This document shows, one piece after another, positions 9,155 to 17,954 of a stretch of 64,000 nucleotides of DNA. The stretch is taken from positions 124,001 through 188,000 of the forward strand of contig NZ_VANS01000002.1 in the NCBI RefSeq assembly GCF_005887615.1. Reading direction: 5' to 3'. Position 1 is the stretch's first letter. Each line of letters begins with the position of its first letter. The translations under genes were made by a program, and so were the position numbers. This DNA is from Sulfitobacter sabulilitoris (lineage in GTDB: Bacteria > Pseudomonadota > Alphaproteobacteria > Rhodobacterales > Rhodobacteraceae). The notes under the pieces are model-generated. The model made no database searches, was not told the DNA's origin, and was given only the letters and a program-made list of their open reading frames with translations.

Positions 9155-9819
9155 TCCGCCGCCGCGTCGATGATGGCCGCCATTTCGTCATAGGCCATGT
9201 TGGAATACTTGGTGCCGTTGATCACGAAGCTCGGGGTGCTTTCGATCCCGTCCGCCTCGGCGTTTTCCTGATACCACGCGACCAGCGTGCGGGCCTTGTC
9301 GGCGTCCTGCAGGCAGGATTCGAGCGTATCGCCATCAAGCCCGGCAAGCCGTCCGATCTTGCGCAATTCCTCGACGATGGCGGCCGGCTCTCCGGCGCGC
9401 GACCATTCCGACTGACCGGAGTAGATCAGGTCGGCCACGCCAAAGAACCGGTCCGGCCCCGCGCACCGCGCGATCATCGACGCCCACAGGCCGTAGCGGT
9501 CGAAATAGACTTCGCGATAGACGAAGTTGATCTTGCCCGTATCGATGTAGTCGGTCTTGAGCTGCTTGTAGGGGCCGGCGTGGAATGTGGCGCAGTGCGG
9601 GCAGGTGAAGCTGGCGTATTCGATCACCGTCACCGGCGCGTCCGCATTGCCCAGCGTCATGTCGGGAATGACGGAAGTGTCGACATCCGCCTCGGCGGTC
9701 TGGGCATTGGCGGCGCCCAGCGGGTCGGCGGGGGTGGTCGTGCCGCCGCTGCCCAGAACATAAAAGGCGCCAAAGCCAACAACGACCAGCGCGGCCAGAA
9801 TTGCGATCATACGCGACAT
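9151..9819 (-). CDS. DsbA-like periplasmic thiol:disulfide oxidoreductase
   Basis: Exported thioredoxin-fold protein of 222 residues. An N-terminal membrane anchor or signal (IAILAALVVVGFGAFYVLG) precedes a DsbA domain with the CPHC redox motif (ASFTCPHCATFH, about residue 73) and the cis-Pro segment IESTPSFVINGTKY near the end. The family includes bacterial and mitochondrial 2-hydroxychromene isomerase-like and DsbG/C-type proteins with a single anchor. It probably folds exported proteins. Downstream of the DciA gene (15 nt gap) and coupled to the CoA-transferase. Confidence 0.9.
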   Translation of the reverse strand: MSRMIAILAALVVVGFGAFYVLGSGGTTTPADPLGAANAQTAEADVDTSVIPDMTLGNADAPVTVIEYASFTCPHCATFHAGPYKQLKTDYIDTGKINFVYREVYFDRYGLWASMIARCAGPDRFFGVADLIYSGQSEWSRAGEPAAIVEELRKIGRLAGLDGDTLESCLQDADKARTLVAWYQENAEADGIESTPSFVINGTKYSNMAYDEMAAIIDAAAE

Positions 9820-9834
9820 AACAGGATCTTCCTT

Positions 9835-10344
9835 TCAGCGTTTCGCTTTGTTCAAGATATTCTCGCCCAACCGTGCCAGCGCATCGCGCAAACCGTCGTC
9901 GCCCACCGGGCGCACGGTCTCTGCCGCTTTTTGCTGCACCAAGGGGTCGGGTGCCTTGCCCCCCATATCGGGCCTGCGGTGGGCAAAGTCCACCTGCCCT
10001 TCGGCAAAACCGGTGGCGGCGGTCTGGGTGATGCGCACACGGGCGATGGCATTATAGCCGTAAACCGCATTCACACGCGCGCGAAGCTGCTCTTTTTGCA
10101 TCTCGAGCATCGGCGCGTTCGCGCCGGTCGTCAGCAGGGTCAGCGTCGCGCCCATTCCGCCCCGGCCATAGCTGACCTCGACGGGTCGTGCGATGGCGGC
10201 GGTGTCTTCGCCGGCGATTTCGGACCAGTGGGTCAACAGGCGGCTCTGGGCAAAGCCGCGCTTTTCGCTGGCTGCCCTGATCCGGCCCGTCAGCAGGCTG
10301 GAGGTGCGTTTGAAGCCTTTTGTGCTGGCGCGTCGCGCTGCCAT
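9835..10344 (-). CDS. DUF721/DciA family protein
   Basis: A 169-residue protein with the N-terminal DUF721 region (FAQSRLLTHWSEIAGEDTAAIARPVEV, then LTLLTTGANAPMLEMQKEQLRARVNAVYGYNAI), the domain of the DciA helicase-loading factor that assists DnaB in bacteria lacking DnaC. The C-terminus is charged and probably disordered. The ATG at 10344 is the first good start (MAARRASTKGF). Divergent from mutY across 83 bp. Confidence 0.8.
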   Translation of the reverse strand: MAARRASTKGFKRTSSLLTGRIRAASEKRGFAQSRLLTHWSEIAGEDTAAIARPVEVSYGRGGMGATLTLLTTGANAPMLEMQKEQLRARVNAVYGYNAIARVRITQTAATGFAEGQVDFAHRRPDMGGKAPDPLVQQKAAETVRPVGDDGLRDALARLGENILNKAKR

Positions 10345-10427
10345 GATTATGGTCCCGTTGATCCACGGGCAGCATAGCGGCTGATGGCCGTTTCGCCAGC
10401 CCGACCGACCGACCGGAGGCATAAAGA

Positions 10428-11486
10428 TTGCGTGACCAGCAAACCGCGCCCGACCTGCCCCAGACCTTGCTGGACTGGTACGACGCGCATGCCCGCGCGA
10501 TGCCGTGGCGGGTGCCGCCCGCGGACCGGCGCGCGGGCGTGGCGCCCGATCCCTACCGCGTCTGGCTGTCCGAGGTGATGCTGCAACAGACCACGGTGGC
10601 CGCGGTGCGCGACTACTTCCACCGTTTCACCGCGCGTTGGCCCACGGTGGGCGATCTGGCCGCCGCCGCGGATGCCGACGTGATGGGCGAATGGGCCGGC
10701 CTGGGGTACTATGCGCGGGCGCGCAACCTGCTGAAATGCGCCCGCATTGTGGCGCGCGACCACGGCGGCGCCTTTCCCGCCGATCATGCCGCGCTTCTGA
10801 CGCTTCCGGGCATCGGGCCTTACACGGCGGCGGCGATCTCCTCGATCGCGTTCGACCTGCCCCATGCGGTGCTCGATGGCAACGTTGAGCGCGTCATGGC
10901 GCGCCTGCATGACATCCACACGCCCCTGCCAGAGGCCAAACCGCACCTGATGGCCAGGGCGGAGGCACTGACCCCAAGCGAACGCCCCGGTGATTACGCA
11001 CAGGCCGTGATGGACCTCGGGGCGACGATCTGCACACCCAAGTCGCCCGCCTGCGGCATCTGCCCCTGGCGCGATCCCTGCGCGGCCCGCCTTGCGGGAA
11101 CCGCCGCGGACCTGCCCAGAAAGACGCCGAAAAAGCCCAAACCCGTGCGGCGCGGCATCGTCTATCTGGGCCGGCGGAGCGATGGTGCATGGCTGCTTGA
11201 AACCCGGCCCGAAAAAGGGTTGCTGGGTGGTATGCTGGGCTGGCCCGGAACCGACTGGACCGAGGCCGGGCCGCAGACCGAGGCCCCGCCCCATCCCGCC
11301 GACTGGCAGCCGCACGCGGGCGAGGTCCGCCACACCTTCACGCATTTCCACCTGATCCTGTCGCTGCGCGTGGCCACGCTGCCCGAAGGCACCCGACCGC
11401 AACGCGGGCATTTCGTCGAACCAGACGAATTTCGTCCGTCCGACTTGCCCACGGTGATGCGCAAAGCCTTCGATCTGGTGCGATAA
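10428..11486 (+). CDS. mutY: A/G-specific adenine DNA glycosylase
   Basis: MutY removes adenine mispaired with 8-oxoguanine. The 352-residue protein has the catalytic-Glu region WLSEVMLQQTTVAAV, the helix-hairpin-helix LPGIGPYTAAAI with VLDGNVERV, and the 4Fe-4S loop CTPKSPACGICPWRDPC (C-x6-C-x2-C-x5-C). A C-terminal NUDIX-like 8-oxoG-sensing domain follows (GIVYLGRRSDGAWLLETRPEKGLLGGMLGWPG). The start is a TTG at 10428: an in-frame stop lies 2 codons upstream, and GGAGG sits 8 nt before it. Confidence 0.95.
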   Translation: MRDQQTAPDLPQTLLDWYDAHARAMPWRVPPADRRAGVAPDPYRVWLSEVMLQQTTVAAVRDYFHRFTARWPTVGDLAAAADADVMGEWAGLGYYARARNLLKCARIVARDHGGAFPADHAALLTLPGIGPYTAAAISSIAFDLPHAVLDGNVERVMARLHDIHTPLPEAKPHLMARAEALTPSERPGDYAQAVMDLGATICTPKSPACGICPWRDPCAARLAGTAADLPRKTPKKPKPVRRGIVYLGRRSDGAWLLETRPEKGLLGGMLGWPGTDWTEAGPQTEAPPHPADWQPHAGEVRHTFTHFHLILSLRVATLPEGTRPQRGHFVEPDEFRPSDLPTVMRKAFDLVR

Positions 11487-11568
11487 AGCGGCGCGGGCAC
11501 CGCGTTGCACTTGGTCCGGGCCGGTGTTGTGGGGTATGTCTTGTGCACCGTTTGCAAGGGTTTGCATC

Positions 11569-12720
11569 ATGACCACCCAAAGATCGTTCATCGCCGCGGC
11601 GGATCCCGCGACACTGGTCCGCGCCCTGCCCTTCTGGCTGTCGCTGGGGCTGTTGCCGCTGGCCTGGGTCGGCGCGGTCTGGGGCGGTTGGACGGTGATC
11701 CTGTTGCCTGTCGTGACGTGGTATCTCTTCTCGGCCCTGGATGCGGTCGTCGGGCTGGATACCGAGAATTCCGATCCGAACACTCCTGAGGCCGACCTGT
11801 TTTGGTATCGCGCGGTCACGCTGATCTGGGCGCCGCTGCAATTCATCACGCTGTTCGGCCTGATCTGGTACGTGCCGCAGGCTGCACATCTTGGCACGCT
11901 GGAACGCATCATGCTGTTTTTAGGTGTCGGCGTCATAACCGGCACCGTGGGCATCAACTACAGTCATGAACTGATGCACCAAAAGAACAGGCTTGAGCGG
12001 TGGTGCGCCGACATCCTGCTGGCGATGGTGCTGTATTCGCATTTCCGGTCCGAGCACCTGCTGGTGCATCACCGCTATGTCGGCACGGCGCGCGACCCGG
12101 TTACCGCGCGCTATAACGAAGGGTTCCACCGCTTCTATCCGCGTGTGTTGCGGCAATCGCTGGTGTCGGCCTTCGGCGCCGAACGCGACATGCTGGCCCG
12201 GAAAAAGCGGCCCTGGCATGACCGGTCCAATCCGTTTTTCCGTTATTGGGCGCTGCAGGGCGGGATGCTGGCGCTGGCGGCGATCCTTGGCGGCTGGTCG
12301 GGCCTGGGGCTTTTCGTGCTGCAGGCGGGCGTCGCGATCTGGCAGCTTGAACTGGTCAATTACATCGAACACTACGGCCTGACGCGCAAACATCTGGGCG
12401 AGGGGAAATACGAAATCGTCCAGCCGCGCCATTCGTGGAACGCGGCGCACCGCGCGTCGAACTGGCTGCTGATCAACCTGCAACGCCACTCCGATCACCA
12501 CTACAAACCCGATCGGCGCTTTCCGGTGCTGCAAACCTATCGCGATACGGATGCGCCGCAACTGCCCTATGGCTATCCGGTGATGACGATGGCCGCGATG
12601 GTGCCGCCGCTGTGGCGGCGCATCATGAACCCGCGTGTCCGGAAATGGCGCGCGATGTATTATCCGGAAATCACCGACTGGACCCCCTATGCCAAGTCCC
12701 GTCTGCCGATGCCGCGCTAG
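11569..12720 (+). CDS. alkB: AlkB-like integral-membrane non-heme diiron alkane hydroxylase
   Basis: A 383-residue membrane diiron monooxygenase that would hydroxylate the terminal carbon of alkanes or related substrates with rubredoxin as electron donor. It has several hydrophobic spans and the four metal/His motifs: HELMHQKN, EHLLVHHRYVGT, NYIEHYGL and LQRHSDHHYKP. The second motif lacks the glycine of the usual EHxxGHH. AAGGG precedes the ATG by 8 nt. No rubredoxin or rubredoxin reductase is nearby, so the electron partner must be encoded elsewhere. Role assignment to alkanes is by family only. Confidence 0.88.
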   Translation: MTTQRSFIAAADPATLVRALPFWLSLGLLPLAWVGAVWGGWTVILLPVVTWYLFSALDAVVGLDTENSDPNTPEADLFWYRAVTLIWAPLQFITLFGLIWYVPQAAHLGTLERIMLFLGVGVITGTVGINYSHELMHQKNRLERWCADILLAMVLYSHFRSEHLLVHHRYVGTARDPVTARYNEGFHRFYPRVLRQSLVSAFGAERDMLARKKRPWHDRSNPFFRYWALQGGMLALAAILGGWSGLGLFVLQAGVAIWQLELVNYIEHYGLTRKHLGEGKYEIVQPRHSWNAAHRASNWLLINLQRHSDHHYKPDRRFPVLQTYRDTDAPQLPYGYPVMTMAAMVPPLWRRIMNPRVRKWRAMYYPEITDWTPYAKSRLPMPR

Positions 12721-12789
12721 GCTCGGCACGGTTTCTTAATCCTTTCCGGCGATACCTGTGCGCAACCGCTCACAGAGGGGAGCCGCCGC

Positions 12790-13203
12790 ATGCATCAGCA
12801 CGTTACCCGCTCGTACGACAGCATCTGCCTGATCGTCGAAGACAGTGCCTTTGACCAGAGGCGCATGACCCGGATCATGCGGCAAAGCTTTCGCAATGTT
12901 CGGATCGATGTCGCCTCGACCCTGGCCGAAGCGCGCCGCCACCTGCAACGTCACCAGACGTCGCTGATCCTGCTCGACAACAACCTGCCCGATGGCAAGG
13001 GTGCGAACTTCGCGATGGAACTCGCGCAGGATCCCACCATGGCGCGGATACCCATCGTCATGGTCAGCGACTGGCCTTCGCCCTTCATGTGGGAAAAAGC
13101 GCACTCCGCCGGCGTGCGGCACATCGTGGACAAGTCCGAATTCGGACCGGCCATCGTTCAATCGGCCCTCGTCAGCAAACAGCGCACACAAGATGCCGGT
13201 TAG
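12790..13203 (+). CDS. Stand-alone response-regulator receiver protein
   Basis: A 137-residue single-domain receiver. It has the acidic pair in LIVEDSAFD, the phospho-acceptor Asp near residue 63 (LILLDNNLPDG), the switch Ser in IVMVSDW and the conserved Lys in HIVDKSEFG. There is no output domain, so it would act as a CheY/DivK-like diffusible signal or phospho-sink. No kinase gene is adjacent. Convergent with ccrM. Confidence 0.88.
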   Translation: MHQHVTRSYDSICLIVEDSAFDQRRMTRIMRQSFRNVRIDVASTLAEARRHLQRHQTSLILLDNNLPDGKGANFAMELAQDPTMARIPIVMVSDWPSPFMWEKAHSAGVRHIVDKSEFGPAIVQSALVSKQRTQDAG

Positions 13204-13211
13204 GATACCAT

Positions 13212-13239
13212 AAAAAAGCCCCGCCAAGACAGGCGGGGC
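13212..13239 (-). terminator. Intrinsic terminator for ccrM
   Basis: Perfect 8-bp stem GCCCCGCC (13218-13225) / GGCGGGGC (13232-13239) with a 6-nt loop. Read on the minus strand it is followed by TTTTTT (A run at 13212-13217), so it ends ccrM transcription. No T run follows on the plus strand; the stem may still help to stop the receiver transcript. Confidence 0.85.
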
Positions 13240-13312
13240 CAAGGTGAGCGCCCTACTGACGTGCCTGTGCATTCAGGCAGCGGGGCACCGGCGGTGTTCG
13301 GAAATACGTGGA

Positions 13313-14503
<1,191 letters not shown>

Positions 14504-14505
<2 letters not shown>

Positions 14506-15133
14506 AAGGTCTTATGTTTTTTTCTTGATACAACATATTGTGGATAGGTTTGAAGGTTCGTCTATGGTGTGGGGTCACACCAAGATTTCGAAGCGCAGCC
14601 ATGTGGCTTTTCGATCCATAACCCATGTTGGTTTCCCAGCCATAGCCGGGATGCTGTTGCGCCAAATCCACCATGATGGCATCGCGACATATTTTGGCCA
14701 CGATTGACGCCGCCGCGATCGATACGGATCGCCCGTCCCCGCCGACCACCGGCTGCGCCGACAGGTCCAGATCGCGCGGCAGCATCGTCCCGTCGATCAA
14801 CAGGTGATCGGGCGGCACGCGCAGGCCCGCAACCGCCCGCCGCATGGCGAGGTGACTGGCGCGCAATATGTTGATCTGCTCGATCTCTTCGACGGTGGCA
14901 TGGCCGATCGACACCTCGGCGCAGGCGTGCAATTCCTGGGCCAGGCGCGCGCGCATCCGGTGCGTCAGCTTCTTTGAATCGTTCAATCCCGGCGGGATGT
15001 GTGCCGGGTTCAGCACCACCGCCGCCGCCGTCACCGGCCCGGCCAGCGGTCCGCGCCCGACCTCATCGACGCCGGCCACGCGGGCAAAACCCCGCAGGTG
15101 CGCCTGCTGCTCAAACGAATAATCCGGTCCCAT
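14504..15133 (-). CDS. rnhB: Ribonuclease HII
   Basis: RNase HII nicks at ribonucleotides in DNA and degrades RNA-DNA hybrids. The 209-residue protein has the catalytic start ARVAGVDEVGRGPLAGPV, then LNDSKKLT, and IDGT plus SIAAASIVAKICRD for the remaining acidic residues. The start ATG 15133 (MGPDYSFEQQ) fits family N-termini; ATG 15154 with GGGA upstream is an alternative. The pairing with ccrM downstream is a common alphaproteobacterial arrangement. Confidence 0.92.
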
Positions 15134-15177
15134 GCGCCCGTCATTCCCCGGCATGACATCCCGGATCAACCCTTTTC

Positions 15178-15213
15178 GCTTCTCTTGTTTGAAAAATATC
15201 CCCGCCGGAGGCC
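15178..15213 (+). repeat. Dispersed intergenic repeat, family A copy 1
   Basis: Copy of a short repeat whose core is AAAAATATCCCCGCCGGAGG, preceded by CTTCTCTTGTTT. Near-identical full-length copies lie at 34339-34376 and, inverted, at 61434-61474; shorter relatives lie at 25898-25931 and as an inverted pair at 58036-58092. All are at gene ends. The reverse strand reads CCGGCGGGGATATTTTT, which resembles half of an intrinsic terminator. Confidence 0.7.
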
Positions 15214-15278
15214 GACAAAGGCTCCTCCTTCAGGAGCCTTTGGACATGTCGTGGCGCGTCAGCGCCTCCTGCAATCAC

Positions 15279-15311
15279 AAAAAAGGGAGGAGACGCCCGA
15301 ACGCCTCCTCC
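15279..15311 (-). terminator. Intrinsic terminator for the secreted Cys-repeat protein gene
   Basis: A 10-bp stem (one G-T pair), GGAGGAGACG (15286-15295) / CGCCTCCTCC (15302-15311), followed on the minus strand by C and six T (A run at 15279-15284). It lies 47 nt after the stop of the gene at 15358. A second hairpin, AAAGGCTCCT/AGGAGCCTTT (15217-15241), lies further down and may act as backup. Confidence 0.8.
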
Positions 15312-15357
15312 AAGTCTGGGCGCGGCAGGGACCCGCCGCGCCGGTTCTGACCGCGCC

Positions 15358-15846
15358 TTAGCGGCGGGCCAATTGGTAACCGCGGTCACGCAGACACCGC
15401 GCCTCGTATCCGCGGCGGCGGCCGTCGCGGGTTCGGACCTCGCGAAAGCACCGCTGCGGCAGACGGTCGGTATAGGAATAATTGCGTTGCAGGCACCGCG
15501 CGCCAAACATCCGGATCCGGCCGTCGCGGGTGTCGAAACTGCGCAGGCAATTGCCAGGCAAAAGATCGCGCTGCGCCCGCCGCGGCAAGGGGCGCGGCTC
15601 CAGCTTCGGCGGCGGCGCGCGGTAGGTGTCCTGGTATTGATAGCCGCGCCCGACGTGATCGCGGCGGCGTGCCTCTTCGCGCCGGTCGTTGCGCTTCTTG
15701 ATGGCCGTGCCGATGACCGCGATGCCTGCTATCGCGGCCAGGGCACGCAACAGGTCGTCGTTGCTGTCGGCCCGGGCCGGTGCGGCACTCAGCCCGGTGA
15801 TGATGATCGAAAGCGCCGCGATGGCAGCGATGAAACTACGGTGCAT
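15358..15846 (-). CDS. Small secreted Arg-rich protein with a duplicated C-x17-C motif
   Basis: A 162-residue exported protein with a clear signal peptide (SFIAAIAALSIIITGLSAAPARA). A hydrophobic stretch (LAAIAGIAVIGTAIKKR) and a charged linker follow. The C-terminal half holds two copies of a roughly 20-residue unit: C-LRSFDTRDGRIRMFGAR-C and C-FREVRTRDGRRRGYEAR-C, each with 17 residues between the cysteines, so probably two disulfide-closed loops. GAGGA precedes the ATG. Function unknown; an envelope role is likely. Confidence 0.8.
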   Translation of the reverse strand: MHRSFIAAIAALSIIITGLSAAPARADSNDDLLRALAAIAGIAVIGTAIKKRNDRREEARRRDHVGRGYQYQDTYRAPPPKLEPRPLPRRAQRDLLPGNCLRSFDTRDGRIRMFGARCLQRNYSYTDRLPQRCFREVRTRDGRRRGYEARCLRDRGYQLARR

Positions 15847-16042
15847 GGGTCTGGTCCTCGTCTGTTGTCGGAATGGCCGGCCCGATATGCGTTTGGGTGT
15901 GTCTTGGGGGGGCGACCTTGCCCTGCCACCATCGCCCCGCCCCGCCGGGCCAAGCAATAACGCCGCGCTGTTATCCGATAACCACCGGCATGATCCCGCT
16001 TTGATATTGAATATCCCGGCCCACGGGTGCAGCAGTGGTGGC

Positions 16043-16333
16043 ATGAAACATATCGCACTCATGCTCTCCCTCGCGGTGGCGCTGGCCCTTGCCGGTCCTG
16101 CGCAAGCCGCCGACTGCTATGCCGATTACAAGGCCAAGCAGGACAACCCTCTGCGGCTGCATTACGGTGTGGCCCAGATCACGGGCGAATGCTCCAAACC
16201 GGCGGCACGCCGCGCCCTCTCGCAACGCCTTGCGGCGCAGGGCTGGACGCTGTTGAATGTCGTGTCCGTCTTCGACGCGTCCGGTTTGGCAGAAAGGAAA
16301 GACAGTGCAGGGCCCTACTACCTCCGCTTCTGA
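16043..16333 (+). CDS. Small secreted protein of unknown function
   Basis: A 96-residue protein with a typical Sec signal (MKHIALMLSLAVALALAGPAQA) and a mature part of about 74 residues with two cysteines (ADCYADYKAKQ..., ITGECSKPAARRAL). It ends in GPYYLRF. It overlaps the next gene by 29 nt. No family recognised with certainty; similar small periplasmic proteins occur in Rhodobacteraceae. Confidence 0.75.
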   Translation: MKHIALMLSLAVALALAGPAQAADCYADYKAKQDNPLRLHYGVAQITGECSKPAARRALSQRLAAQGWTLLNVVSVFDASGLAERKDSAGPYYLRF

Positions 16334-17009
16334 TATGCGCCGCACCGGCGGACGATTCGTCACCTACGGGCTGGCGGCGGTCGGGTTGACGTTGGTGGCG
16401 GCGGCGGTCGTGCTGTTCTGGGCGCTGCCCGACGCCAACGCCTTCAACGCGCGTGTCGAACAGCTTTTCATCGAAAACGACGATCTGACGACGCAGGCCG
16501 AAATCAAGCTTCTGGAAATTCTCGCGCAGTCGGGCACGGCCTTTTCCGACACGCTGGCCAGCTACCGTTTCATCATCTTCGTGCTGCTTGTCTTTGCCGC
16601 CGCCCTGCTGATCGCGGCGGTGGTGTTCCTTGTCATGCTCGTCAGCTTCAACCGCCGCGTGGCCCAGATCGAACGCGCCGGCATTCAGGTCAACTCCCTG
16701 CTGATCAGCCGCGAGGAAAACACCGTCTACCTCAACAATCTCGGGTTCAAACTGACCGAAGCGGCGATGGAGACGATGGCCGTCCTGGCCGAGGCGCGGA
16801 TGGATGACGACGTTCTGTCGGGCAGCCAGATCGAAGGCATGATTTCCGGGCGCAGTGCGGCCGATTGCGACGAGGCCGCCGGCGCGACCCGGATCAAGCG
16901 TCTGCGCGATACCTTAGGCAACCAGATCGTGTCCGAATTGCTGGTCAAGAACATCGCGCGCCGCGGGTATATGCTGGCCATCGACAAGGATGTGATCAAG
17001 GTGCTGTGA
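16305..17009 (+). CDS. Membrane-anchored protein with a C-terminal winged-helix (OmpR-type) domain
   Basis: A 234-residue protein with two membrane spans (about residues 18-45 and 85-118) separated by a short segment, then a soluble C-terminal region. Residues about 140-234 resemble a trans_reg_C winged helix: LTEAAMETMAVLAEARMDDD, then IKRLRDTLGN and ARRGYMLAI, matching the IxxLRxKLG...GxGYxL pattern. If so, it is a membrane-bound DNA-binding regulator with its effector domain at the C-terminus. GTG at 16305 has AAAGGAA at a good distance; ATG 16335 is an alternative without ribosome site. Target unknown. Confidence 0.7.
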   Translation: MQGPTTSASDMRRTGGRFVTYGLAAVGLTLVAAAVVLFWALPDANAFNARVEQLFIENDDLTTQAEIKLLEILAQSGTAFSDTLASYRFIIFVLLVFAAALLIAAVVFLVMLVSFNRRVAQIERAGIQVNSLLISREENTVYLNNLGFKLTEAAMETMAVLAEARMDDDVLSGSQIEGMISGRSAADCDEAAGATRIKRLRDTLGNQIVSELLVKNIARRGYMLAIDKDVIKVL

Positions 17010-17177
17010 CGCCCGCGCGCCCCGCTGCGGGTGCTGGACACGCCTTGTGTCGCGCGACGGGTCGCCGCCGCTATTCAGACCAAGCAGGACCACGGGCGCG
17101 CTTTATGCTCTGGTCATGGATGGCGCGGCGGGTCTAGGGTCCGTGGCAATGCTCCGGCCCAAAAAGGAAATCCGACC

Positions 17178-17954
17178 ATGCCCGCGCCGCTCAATCCCTT
17201 CAAGAAGGCCCTGTCCGAGGGCGAGACCCTGTTCGGCTGCTGGCTTGGTCTTGCCAATGGCTACACCGCCGAGATCATGGGCACCGCCGGGTTCGACTGG
17301 CTGCTGATCGACGGAGAGCATTCGCCAAACGATCTGCCGACGATCCGCGACCAGTTGCAGGTGGTAAGCGCGAGCGACAGTCACCCGATCGTGCGCGTGC
17401 CGATCGGCGAGACGTGGATCATCAAGCAGGTGCTGGATGCGGGCGCGCAGACCGTGCTCGTGCCGATGGTCGAAAGCGCGGATCAGGCGCGCGAACTGGT
17501 CCGCGCCTGCCGGTTTCCGCCGGTGGGCGACCGCGGCGTCGGCTACGCGATGGCGCGGGCCTCCAACTTTGGGCAGACGACGAACTATGGCCCGACCGCC
17601 GACGCGCAGATCTGCCTGCTGGTCCAGGTGGAAAACCGCGCCGGGCTGGCCGCGCTGGACGAAATCTTGCAGGTCGAGGGCGTGGATGGCGTGTTCATCG
17701 GCCCCGCCGACCTGGCCGCCAGCCTTGGGCACTTGGGCGACATGATGCACGACACGGTGCAATCCACCATCATGGACGCGCTGCAACGGATCAGCGCCAG
17801 CGGCAAGGCGGCGGGGATCCTGTCCACTGATGACGCGATGACGCGGGCGTCGCTGGACGCGGGCGCACGGTTCGTCGCCGTCGGGCTGGATGTTGTGATG
17901 CTGGCGCAGGCGGCGCGCACCACGGCGTCAAAATGGCGCGATGGCCTGAAATGA
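17178..17954 (+). CDS. HpcH/HpaI family class II aldolase
   Basis: A 258-residue pyruvate- or acylpyruvate-type class II aldolase. Family features are FGCWLGLANGYTAEIMGTAGFDWLLIDGEH near residue 18-47, the metal-binding glutamate in LLVQVENRAGL, and the DGVFIGPADLAASLGH segment. Likely substrates are 2-keto-3-deoxy sugar acids or hydroxy-oxo-heptanedioate; which one is not decidable. AAAGGAA precedes the ATG. The stop overlaps the start of the MFS gene (ATGA), which suggests uptake and cleavage of the same compound. Confidence 0.9.
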   Translation: MPAPLNPFKKALSEGETLFGCWLGLANGYTAEIMGTAGFDWLLIDGEHSPNDLPTIRDQLQVVSASDSHPIVRVPIGETWIIKQVLDAGAQTVLVPMVESADQARELVRACRFPPVGDRGVGYAMARASNFGQTTNYGPTADAQICLLVQVENRAGLAALDEILQVEGVDGVFIGPADLAASLGHLGDMMHDTVQSTIMDALQRISASGKAAGILSTDDAMTRASLDAGARFVAVGLDVVMLAQAARTTASKWRDGLK

